A stretch of DNA of 16,361 nucleotides from an uncultured Aquimonas sp. (lineage in GTDB: Bacteria; Pseudomonadota; Gammaproteobacteria; Xanthomonadales; Xanthomonadaceae): assembly GCA_946481615.1 (NCBI GenBank), contig CAMLOR010000057.1, positions 1 through 16,361 on the forward strand, given 5' to 3'. Below, one piece after another: positions 6,794 to 12,295 of the stretch. Position numbers and translations under genes: made by a program. Position 1 is the first letter of the stretch, and each line of letters starts with the position of its first letter. The notes beneath the pieces are model-generated. The model was not told the origin of the DNA, did not search any database, and saw only the letters and a program-made list of their open reading frames with translations.

Positions 6794-7441
6794 TCAGTAG
6801 TCGACCTGTTCGAGATCGCGCTCGCCGCGAGGATCGGGCAGCAACGCGAGCGCGAAGCTGCTGAGCTGGCGCGCATGCTCGCTGTCCAGCACCACCGCGC
6901 GCGCCGCGGGCGCGGTGCCCGGACGCAGTTGCGGATGCCACACGCCGAGGCGGTATTCGCCCGGCGGCAGGCCGTCGATGCGGGCGCGGCCGCGAGCGTC
7001 GGTGCGCGCCATCCACGGGGCCGCGGAAACGTGCAGATAGGCCACCATGTGATCGTGGATGTTGCAGCCCACCGCGATGTCGCCGGTGCTTTCGAGCGGC
7101 TGCGGGGGCGAGCGTTCGCCCGGCCGCAGCACGAACTCGAAGCGCTTGGCCGGCGAGAACGAATACACGTGATGGCGCGTGCCGTCGCTGTTGCTGAAGA
7201 CCACCGAATCGCCGGGCCGGAACATTTCGACGTAGGGGATGAACCGCTCGTCCTTCTGATCGATGACGAGCGTGCGCGGCGCGGCGGCCGCAGGCGCCTG
7301 CACATCGCCGGCGCTGGCGAGTTCGACGACGGTGTCGGCCACGGGGCGCCCGCGCGAATCGGTGATTTCGACGCTGACTTCCGCGCCATGCGCGAGGGCG
7401 CAGGCGAACAGGGAAGCGGGCAGGAGGTGCCGGCGTCGCAT
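6794..7441 (-). CDS. Secreted cupredoxin-like protein (methylamine utilization protein-like), 215 aa
   Basis: First gene of a three-gene operon. A signal peptide (residues 1-20, cleaved after AHGA) exports it. Residues about 55-140 resemble a type-1 copper domain: FRPGDSVVFSNSDGTRHHVYSFSP gives the His ligand (H90 or H91), and GCNIHDHM gives C126, H129 and M132 in the C-x2-H-x2-M order of blue copper proteins. Flanking it are short carboxypeptidase-regulatory-like beta segments (TDSRGRPVADTVVEL near 27-41; TDARGRARIDGLPPGEYRL near 147-165). Proteins of this type are commonly annotated as methylamine utilization proteins although usually found without methylamine genes, as here. It may sense or carry copper or electrons in the periplasm. 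ATG 7441 has no ribosome site but has TAGACT seven bases upstream, suggesting a leaderless mRNA. Confidence 0.82.
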   Translation of the reverse strand: MRRRHLLPASLFACALAHGAEVSVEITDSRGRPVADTVVELASAGDVQAPAAAAPRTLVIDQKDERFIPYVEMFRPGDSVVFSNSDGTRHHVYSFSPAKRFEFVLRPGERSPPQPLESTGDIAVGCNIHDHMVAYLHVSAAPWMARTDARGRARIDGLPPGEYRLGVWHPQLRPGTAPAARAVVLDSEHARQLSSFALALLPDPRGERDLEQVDY

Positions 7442-7462
7442 GCGAGGCAGTCTACGCCTCGC
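7442..7462 (-). promoter_or_regulatory. Leaderless-type promoter with flanking inverted repeat, cupredoxin operon
   Basis: On the minus strand TAGACT (7454-7449) is followed by exactly seven bases and the ATG, so transcription would start at or next to the start codon. The hexamer lies in the 7-base centre of a perfect inverted repeat, GCGAGGC (7442-7448) and GCCTCGC (7456-7462), which could be an operator overlapping the -10. TTGAAC, 19 bases upstream of the hexamer at the end of the FAD oxidoreductase gene, may act as a -35. Confidence 0.5.
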
Positions 7463-7470
7463 GCCGGGGC

Positions 7471-8682
7471 TCAGTTCAAGCGCGCGAAGCCGAACAGGCG
7501 CTGCAGCGGGTGCCGGCGCCGTTCGATCCAGGCGCGCAGCACGGCGGCGCCGGCCATGCTGTAGGTGATGCCGTTGCCGCCGTAGGCCATCGCGAACAGC
7601 TGGCGCGGCCCGCTCGCCCGATGCGGGCCGAAGAAAGGCAGGCCGTCCGCGGTTTCGGCGAACGTGCCGCCCCAGGCGAAGGCCGGCTCGATCACCAGGT
7701 CGGGGCGCAGCGCTTCCAGCCGGCGTTTGAGCTTCAGCGTCTTGCCGGGTACGCGGCGGTCGCGGCGTGACGGGATGTCGAGGGCGTCGTCTTCGCCGCC
7801 CACCACGAGGCGGCCGTCGCCGGTGGCGCGCAGATACAGATAGGGGCGCGCCGATTCCCACATCATGGCGCCGGCCAGGCCGCCCAGGCGGGCGGGGTCG
7901 ACCGGATCGGTGATATAGGCGTAGCTGCTGCGATTCTTCGCCACGCGCCGCGGCGACCAGCGCTGCGTTTCGTAGCCGGCGGCGTAGACCACGTGCGCGG
8001 CACGCACGGTCGCGCCGTTCGCAAGACGCAGCCGCACGCCGCGCTGGCCGGCCTGCACTTCGCTCACCGTGCTGCGATCGTGCACGCGCACGCCGCGCAG
8101 CGCGAGCGCGCGGAAGATGCGGATCGCGAAGCGGTAGGGATCGACGCAGGCGCCCAGCGAACTGAGGATCGCACCGGGAGCGGAAAAGCCGAAGCGCTCC
8201 TGCACCTCGCCCGGCGCCAGCCAGCGCACCGGCAGTCCGTGCCGCAGGCGCGTGCGGAACTCTTCGAGCACCGCGCCGTGATGCGACGGGCGGCTGACGC
8301 AGTACAGACTGTCGCAGCGCTTGAAATCCACGCGACGGGTTTCCTTCGCGACCTGCGCCAGCGCATCGACGGCATCGGCGCAGGCGCGATAGGCGAGCAC
8401 CGCGTCGTCCTCTCCGTAGCGCTGCATCAGATCCACGAGATGCGTGTCGATCTCGTACTGCAGCATGGCGGTGCTGGCCGCGGTGCTGCCCCAGCCGAAG
8501 TCGCGCCGTTCCAGCACCGCCACCTCGTGCCCGTGCGCGGACAGTTCGCGTGCGATCAGCGCTGCGGTGATGCCGCCGCCGACGATCGCCACGTCGCAGG
8601 CAAGGTCCGCATCGAGCGGCGGGAAGACATGCATCAGGCCATTGCGGATCGGCCAGAAGGGGTAGCCGCTCTTGAGGTCCAT
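7471..8682 (-). CDS. FAD-dependent oxidoreductase (DAO family), 403 aa
   Basis: A flavoenzyme of the DAO (glycine oxidase/D-amino-acid oxidase-like) superfamily; the substrate is unknown, probably an amine or amino acid. It has the Rossmann nucleotide-binding motif VAIVGGGITAALIARELS (about 31-48) with the acidic residue LERRDFG (about 57-63). It also has GSTAASTAMLQYEIDT (about 66-81), a strand with VVYAAGYETQ, and a C-terminal FAD-contacting region (GGTFAETADGLPFFG, then MAYGGNGITYSMAG). The N-terminal lead SGYPFWPIRNGL is typical of a bacterial subgroup resembling gamma-glutamylputrescine oxidoreductases. The start at ATG 8682 follows TAAGGT with a six-base spacer, again a leaderless-type layout. 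It ends 29 bases before the cupredoxin start on the same strand, so read-through into that operon is possible, but no functional link is evident. Confidence 0.88.
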   Translation of the reverse strand: MDLKSGYPFWPIRNGLMHVFPPLDADLACDVAIVGGGITAALIARELSAHGHEVAVLERRDFGWGSTAASTAMLQYEIDTHLVDLMQRYGEDDAVLAYRACADAVDALAQVAKETRRVDFKRCDSLYCVSRPSHHGAVLEEFRTRLRHGLPVRWLAPGEVQERFGFSAPGAILSSLGACVDPYRFAIRIFRALALRGVRVHDRSTVSEVQAGQRGVRLRLANGATVRAAHVVYAAGYETQRWSPRRVAKNRSSYAYITDPVDPARLGGLAGAMMWESARPYLYLRATGDGRLVVGGEDDALDIPSRRDRRVPGKTLKLKRRLEALRPDLVIEPAFAWGGTFAETADGLPFFGPHRASGPRQLFAMAYGGNGITYSMAGAAVLRAWIERRRHPLQRLFGFARLN

Positions 8683-8688
8683 GCGCGG

Positions 8689-8697
8689 ACCTTATCA
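8689..8697 (-). promoter_or_regulatory. Extended -10 promoter candidate for the FAD oxidoreductase
   Basis: On the minus strand TGATAAGGT (8697-8689) fits an extended -10 (TG-N-TANNNT) and ends six bases before the ATG at 8682. This spacing predicts a leaderless or nearly leaderless transcript, and no Shine-Dalgarno sequence is visible in the six bases. Confidence 0.4.
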
Positions 8698-8856
8698 GTC
8701 GCGCATCGGCCGGCCGCAAGCCTCGCAATCTGCATGCGGAACGCAAGGCGCGAACGGCGATTTGCAACGACAAGCCCGCTTCGCACCGGGCGCCGGAGCC
8801 GCCGGCGGCCGCATCACAGCGCCCTCGGCCGCGCACCCACCACGCTCGGGCCCGGC

Positions 8857-8872
8857 TGGCACGTCTTCTGCT
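8857..8872 (+). promoter_or_regulatory. Sigma-54-type (-24/-12) promoter candidate
   Basis: TGGCACGTCTTCTGCT matches the sigma-54 consensus TGGCACG-N4-TTGCW at all but one position (CTGC for TTGC). The GG and GC doublets have the required 10-base separation. It is in the 253-base divergent intergenic region, in the direction of the GlsB-like gene, and predicts a leader of about 50 bases. No enhancer-binding-protein site was recognised. One such match in 16 kb could arise by chance; the position upstream of a gene raises its weight. Confidence 0.42.
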
Positions 8873-8935
8873 TCACCGGGAGTGGCGGCGATCCCCGTCG
8901 TCGCGTCACGACTAAAACAACTTCGGAGAAACGAC

Positions 8936-9202
8936 ATGGGCATCATCGTATGGTTGATCGTCGGCGGCATCGTCGGCTGGCTGGCCAGCCTCATCATGCG
9001 CACGGACGGCCAGCAGGGCATCCTGCTCAACATCGTCGTGGGCATCGTCGGCGCGCTGCTCGCCGGTTTCATCATCTCGCCGCTGGTGGGCGTGGGCACG
9101 ATCAACGCCGGCCTGTCGATCGGCACCTTCCTGGTCTCGCTGGTCGGCGCCGTCGTCCTGCTCGCGATCGTGAACCTGTTCCGCCGCGGGCGCGTGCGCT
9201 AG
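8936..9202 (+). CDS. GlsB/YeaQ/YmgE family small membrane protein, 88 aa
   Basis: A small three-TM inner-membrane protein of the transglycosylase-associated (GlsB/YeaQ/YmgE) family, usually linked to general stress responses; its molecular activity is unknown. Hydrophobic segments lie at about 3-21, 28-49 and 60-81. The family pattern is clear: IIVWLIVGGIVGWLASLIM, a short turn with DGQQGILLNIVVGIVGALLAGF, and a Gly-rich third helix, ending in a basic RRGRVR tail. Length is normal. ATG 8936 has GGAG at 8925-8928, seven bases upstream. A sigma-54-like promoter is at 8857-8872. The PQ-loop gene follows nine bases after its stop, so the two are probably co-transcribed. Confidence 0.88.
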   Translation: MGIIVWLIVGGIVGWLASLIMRTDGQQGILLNIVVGIVGALLAGFIISPLVGVGTINAGLSIGTFLVSLVGAVVLLAIVNLFRRGRVR

Positions 9203-9211
9203 GCGCACCGC

Positions 9212-9472
9212 GTGCAGCCGGCGGACTATGTGGGCTGGGCGGCCAGCGCCGTCCTGTTCGCCACCGTCTGCCGGCAGGTGTGGAAGCAGTGGAAAGAAGG
9301 CCAGCGCGAGGGTGTCTCGCGCTGGCTTTTCATTGGGCAGATGGTGGCGAGCGCGCTGTTCCTTGTCTACAGCTGGATGCTCCAGAACTGGGTGTTCCTG
9401 GTGTCAAACAGTTTCATGCTGCTTGCGGCCACAATTGGTCAGACCATTTCGTTGAAGACCCGCCGAAAATGA
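9212..9472 (+). CDS. PQ-loop / SemiSWEET-like small membrane protein, 86 aa
   Basis: A three-TM protein with the size and layout of bacterial SemiSWEET/PQ-loop half-transporters, which dimerise to move sugars or other small solutes. TM1 covers about 6-20, TM2 about 38-56 and TM3 about 60-80. The helix 1 end and following loop (CRQVWKQWKEGQREGVSRW, 20-38) matches the family pattern of PQ, then a basic loop ending in GVS/GIS. Here the Pro of the PQ motif is Arg (RQ), so the characteristic kink in helix 1 is missing. The start is GTG 9212, nine bases after the GlsB-like gene, with only a weak ribosome site. The stop lies in a TGACCGGTCA palindrome shared with the stop of the convergent beta-helix gene. 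Substrate unknown. Confidence 0.72.
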   Translation: MQPADYVGWAASAVLFATVCRQVWKQWKEGQREGVSRWLFIGQMVASALFLVYSWMLQNWVFLVSNSFMLLAATIGQTISLKTRRK

Positions 9473-9476
9473 CCGG

Positions 9477-11168
9477 TCAAAGCGGAGCCTCAGGGTCGTC
9501 GACCGCAACAGGCGGGCCGCGTCTGACGGCGCCGGGCCGGCACTTGCTCATGCGCGTGAACTGATCGTGATACCTGACGTTCGCGCACGCGATGATGTCG
9601 CCTGGATTGGCGATGATGGTCTGCGCATACCCCTGGTTGAAAAGTCCGCCGAATTCCACAGTGCCGCTGGCGTGGGCGCTCAGCATGTCTTGACCGCAAC
9701 TTTGTCCGGGCCACTGCGTGTTGTTCTTTTGCGTGGAGGGGTCATTGGGGCGGTGAGTCAACAGCCTGCCGACATTCCCTTGGCAATTGATGGTCTTGTT
9801 GGCTGGTTGATCGATGATGTTGTTCAGGAAAAGAATTTCATTGGATGCATCGACGCCGGCGTCGTAGATGAAGATCTGCCCGTTTTCCGCGGTGTTGTCA
9901 TAAATCGTGTTGTGCAACATCCGGAACGAGAATTCACCGCCGAGCAGGCTCTCCGCATTGTGCTCCCCGTCATCCAGTCTCACGATGGCGTTGTCCCCTG
10001 TAATCCAGAAGGCTCCGCCTTCGATCAATGCGTTGTTCTCAGCAATCGTGTTGTTCTCGAAGATCAGCGGATCGTCCGCTGCAGACGGATGGACGTAGAC
10101 CGCGCCGCCCCTTCGGGCTTCATTGCCTACGACGCTGCTCGTGCGCAACGTGAAATCGTCCGCTGCGAAGATCGCGCCGCCCAGACCCCGAATATCCATG
10201 CCGGTCTTGTTTGAGATGAAATAGCTCGACTCGATGAACGTCAGGGCTGATGCTGCCTGTTGGTAGATCGCGCCGCCATTACCCGATTCCGCCTCGTTTC
10301 CTGAGAATTTTGTGCAGGAAGCGGACAGCAGGGCGCCTGTAAACACCCCTCCACCGTCTCCGCCGATCGCATGATTGTCTTCAATGTACGAAGCCTTGAT
10401 GTCGATGTCCGCCAGCCCGTCCGCGTAGATTCCTCCGCCCGATCCGGCGGAATTGTCACGGATTCGACTCTCGTGGATATAGGCGAACTCCGCCCCACTT
10501 ATGAAAAGTGCGCCGCCATTGCGATCGGCGTGATTCTTGGCAAAAAAAGTTTTCTGCAAGTCCAGCAGATTGCAGCTCTGGCATGCAATCGCCGCACCAT
10601 CGAGTTCGGAGTAGTTTTGCTCGAACCGGCTCTCGTGAACGGTTAGATATCCACCGTCTTCAACCAGGATCGCCCCGCCGAACGGTGACTCGCCGTCCGA
10701 GAATTCGTCTTTTTCCAGCACCAGTTGGGCGTCGTACGTGACCCGCAGGATTCGCGTGCCGCCGCTACCCTTGAAGACTCCGTTTCGCACCACAACGATG
10801 TTCTTGTTGCTGAAGAAGAGTTCCGACGTCACGGCGAAAGTTCGCCCCTGCGCATCGATCAGCACGACATCATCGTGTTGGATCGTGATCTCCGGACACG
10901 CATTGGTGCGCAGGTTGGGATCGGCGTTGTAACCGTTGTTCTTTCCGTCGTTGACGATCTGGTTGGCATCGGCGAAGGAGCATTGAGTCGGATCGCCTTT
11001 GGCCCATGCGTTCGTGGTAAGCGTGATCGTTATGTCAGGCGTCATCGGCTCGTAGGGTGTCACCTTGCAGATAGACGGTACGCCTAGTCCAGCGTGGACC
11101 TGAGATGCGGCGAACAGGGTGAAAGCAGCGATTTTGCCGCGCGTGAAACTGCGCTTGAATGAAAACAT
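9477..11168 (-). CDS. Secreted right-handed parallel beta-helix protein with POMP-like repeats, 563 aa
   Basis: A signal peptide (RSFTRGKIAAFTLFAASQVHA, cut after about residue 26) exports the protein. An N-terminal Cys-containing cap (CSFADANQIVNDG) resembles the cap region of many bacterial beta-helix proteins. It is followed by about nine coils of roughly 23-30 residues carrying GGAI/GGGI/GGAV-type turns followed by FxxN-type turns (for example SRFEQN, TFFAKN, SRIRDN, TKFSGN, NTIAEN, NTIYDN). This is the pattern of Chlamydia polymorphic membrane proteins and related pectate-lyase folds. No autotransporter barrel, LPXTG, PEP-CTERM or enzyme active site is visible, so it may be secreted or surface-held by an unknown route. 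Adhesin, polysaccharide binder or lyase are all possible. The start ATG 11168 has GGAGG just upstream. The base composition is clearly lower in GC than its neighbours, suggesting transfer. Confidence 0.82.
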   Translation of the reverse strand: MFSFKRSFTRGKIAAFTLFAASQVHAGLGVPSICKVTPYEPMTPDITITLTTNAWAKGDPTQCSFADANQIVNDGKNNGYNADPNLRTNACPEITIQHDDVVLIDAQGRTFAVTSELFFSNKNIVVVRNGVFKGSGGTRILRVTYDAQLVLEKDEFSDGESPFGGAILVEDGGYLTVHESRFEQNYSELDGAAIACQSCNLLDLQKTFFAKNHADRNGGALFISGAEFAYIHESRIRDNSAGSGGGIYADGLADIDIKASYIEDNHAIGGDGGGVFTGALLSASCTKFSGNEAESGNGGAIYQQAASALTFIESSYFISNKTGMDIRGLGGAIFAADDFTLRTSSVVGNEARRGGAVYVHPSAADDPLIFENNTIAENNALIEGGAFWITGDNAIVRLDDGEHNAESLLGGEFSFRMLHNTIYDNTAENGQIFIYDAGVDASNEILFLNNIIDQPANKTINCQGNVGRLLTHRPNDPSTQKNNTQWPGQSCGQDMLSAHASGTVEFGGLFNQGYAQTIIANPGDIIACANVRYHDQFTRMSKCRPGAVRRGPPVAVDDPEAPL

Positions 11169-11171
11169 GAT

Positions 11172-11221
11172 TCCTCCGTTGGTCGAGGTCCAGTTGCCAA
11201 CACTGGACCGACATCGGAGGA
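11172..11221 (-). promoter_or_regulatory. Leader hairpin that pairs the ribosome binding site of the beta-helix gene
   Basis: On the minus strand the leader can fold into one extended hairpin. TCCTCCG (11221-11215) pairs with CGGAGGA (11178-11172), which is the Shine-Dalgarno sequence itself. GTC (11212-11210) pairs with GAC (11184-11182). GGTCCAGT (11209-11202) pairs with ACTGGACC (11194-11187), with a 7-base loop. That is 18 perfect pairs with small internal loops (2x3 and a 2-base bulge). Pairing the Shine-Dalgarno would limit translation unless it is melted or remodelled, as in RNA thermometers or ligand/protein-controlled leaders. A -10-like GATACT at 11233-11228 would place the RNA start at the foot of this hairpin. 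Confidence 0.6.
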
Positions 11222-11227
11222 CGCAGG

Positions 11228-11233
11228 AGTATC
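11228..11233 (-). promoter_or_regulatory. -10 candidate for the beta-helix gene
   Basis: GATACT on the minus strand lies six to seven bases before the TCCTCCG arm of the leader hairpin, so the transcript would begin at the hairpin base. No convincing -35 is seen at the expected distance. The gap between the upstream NlpC/P60 gene stop (11266) and the beta-helix ATG is only 97 bases, so transcription from upstream is also possible. Confidence 0.3.
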
Positions 11234-11265
11234 GGAAAAACGGCCGTCTCGGGCTGCGAAGACCC

Positions 11266-11775
11266 CTAGGGCAGCACCCGCTTCGCGAACCGGAACCGCT
11301 CGTTCCAATACGATCCGTCGAGGGTATCGAGCCGCACCGTGCCGCCGGTGGCCGGCGCGTGCACGAAGCGGTTCTCTCCGACGTAGATGCCGACGTGCGT
11401 GATGGCATCGCGCACGCCGAAGAAGACCAGATCGCCCGACTGCAGTTTCCGGCGCTCGATCTCCGGGACGGGCAGCGCGGCCATTTCGCGCGAGGAGCGC
11501 GGAAGGCCGACGCCGGCGCTGTCGCGGTAGACGTAGCCGACCAGGCCCGAGCAGTCGAAGCCGCCTTCGGGCGTGTTGCCGCCGTAGCGGTAGGGCGTGC
11601 CGACCAGGCCCAGGGCGCGGAACAGCACGTCGTTCGCGCTGCCCGTCGCGGCAGCGCCGGGCCGCACGATGGGCGAAGGGCGTTCCGCCGGCCCCGCGCA
11701 GGCGTGCAACAGCATCAGCGGCCCCATCAGGGACAGCCAACAGAACAGGGCGTGGGCGCGGGCCATGGCACGCAC
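11266..11775 (-). CDS. NlpC/P60 family lipoprotein (peptidoglycan endopeptidase), 169 aa
   Basis: A cell-wall hydrolase of the NlpC/P60 cysteine peptidase family, expected to cut stem peptides (typically gamma-D-Glu to diaminopimelate) in the periplasm. Catalytic residues are in place: Cys75 in GGFDCSGLVGYVY, His127 in ITHVGIYVG, and His139 in RFVHAP. The LPRSSREM segment and GDLVFF strand are typical. The N-terminus is a lipoprotein signal with LLHAC and lipidated Cys26; His at the -2 position is unusual. Two starts compete. GTG 11775 has an AGGA five bases upstream and is preferred; ATG 11766 would remove three residues but has no well-placed ribosome site. It is divergent from the SlyD gene, with which it shares about 37 bases of promoter DNA. 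Confidence 0.9.
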   Translation of the reverse strand: MRAMARAHALFCWLSLMGPLMLLHACAGPAERPSPIVRPGAAATGSANDVLFRALGLVGTPYRYGGNTPEGGFDCSGLVGYVYRDSAGVGLPRSSREMAALPVPEIERRKLQSGDLVFFGVRDAITHVGIYVGENRFVHAPATGGTVRLDTLDGSYWNERFRFAKRVLP

Positions 11776-11812
11776 TGATATCCTGCGCGCCCCTCATTGT
11801 CCAGTCTGCATC
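11776..11812 (+). promoter_or_regulatory. Promoter region of the SlyD-like gene (extended -10)
   Basis: TGATATCCT (11776-11784) fits an extended -10 (TG-N-TATNNT) facing right, giving a leader of roughly 20 bases before the ATG at 11813. No Shine-Dalgarno sequence is obvious in that leader. The NlpC/P60 start lies immediately on the other side, so its promoter and ribosome site overlap this region. Confidence 0.35.
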
Positions 11813-12295
11813 ATGAAAATCGAGAAGAACCGCGTGGTCCGTTTCCATTATTCCGTGGCCGAGGCCGGTGGCGCCGAGCTGGAAAGCTCCGCCGGGCGCG
11901 AGCCGTTGGCCTTCCTGGCGGGCTATGGCGGGATCATCCCGGGACTGGAGAGCGCGCTCGAAGGCAAGGCGGCCGGCGATCACGTCGAGGTCACCGTGGC
12001 GCCCGATCAGGCCTATGGCGAACGCCGCGAAGGGTTCACCCAGCGCGTGCCCAAGAAGCACTTCAAGGACGCGAAGCTCAAGCCCGGGCAGAGCGTCGTG
12101 ATCGAGACGCAGCAAGGCCCGCGCCTGGTCACGGTGCACAAGGTCGGCATGTCCGTGGTCGACATCGATCTCAATCATCCGATGGCCGGCAAGACGCTGC
12201 AGTTCAAGGTGGACGTGGTCGACGTGCGCGAGGCGAGCGAGGAAGAGATCGCGCACCGCCACGTGCACGGTGAAGGCGGCCATCAGCACGACTGA
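11813..12295 (+). CDS. slyD: SlyD-type FKBP peptidyl-prolyl isomerase, 160 aa
   Basis: A cytoplasmic prolyl cis-trans isomerase and chaperone with a metal-binding tail. FKBP signatures: MKIEKNRVVRFHYSV (1-15), the active-site strand GYGGIIPGLESALEG (37-51), the link DQAYGER (65-71), an insert-in-flap chaperone domain (about 72-125) and the closing DLNHPMAGKTLQFKVDVVDVR (119-139), all typical of SlyD. The tail EEEIAHRHVHGEGGHQHD has five His residues and probably binds nickel or other divalent metals. It is shorter than the tail of Escherichia coli SlyD, which also carries several Cys residues. An ATG at 11813 gives the normal family N-terminus. Its 3' end overlaps the chosen start of the DUF418 gene by 26 bases, so the two are probably co-transcribed. 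Confidence 0.93.
   Translation: MKIEKNRVVRFHYSVAEAGGAELESSAGREPLAFLAGYGGIIPGLESALEGKAAGDHVEVTVAPDQAYGERREGFTQRVPKKHFKDAKLKPGQSVVIETQQGPRLVTVHKVGMSVVDIDLNHPMAGKTLQFKVDVVDVREASEEEIAHRHVHGEGGHQHD

Noticed and set aside
4452..7016. Upstream extension of the barrel-protein frame over the EAL gene
   Set aside because: It is an out-of-frame shadow of the EAL and cupredoxin genes with Arg/Ala-rich composition; the real gene begins at or after 4451.
4382..7564. A 1060-codon open frame on the plus strand
   Set aside because: It is the antisense shadow of the GGDEF/EAL and cupredoxin genes. Its product is low-complexity, rich in Arg, Ala, Gly, His and Gln, with no domain, and comes from the codon bias of GC-rich genes.
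9567..10214. A 215-codon plus-strand frame opposite the beta-helix gene
   Set aside because: The opposite strand encodes a clear signal peptide and regular beta-helix coils. This frame has no ribosome site or recognisable domain.
11234..11266. A run of five T on the minus strand after the NlpC/P60 gene as a terminator
   Set aside because: The stem before it is only a short self-complementary ACGGCCGT without a proper loop; support is too weak to list.
11776..11784. GATATC palindrome between the NlpC/P60 and SlyD genes as an operator
   Set aside because: Six bases are too short to support an operator; the bases are better explained as an extended -10.
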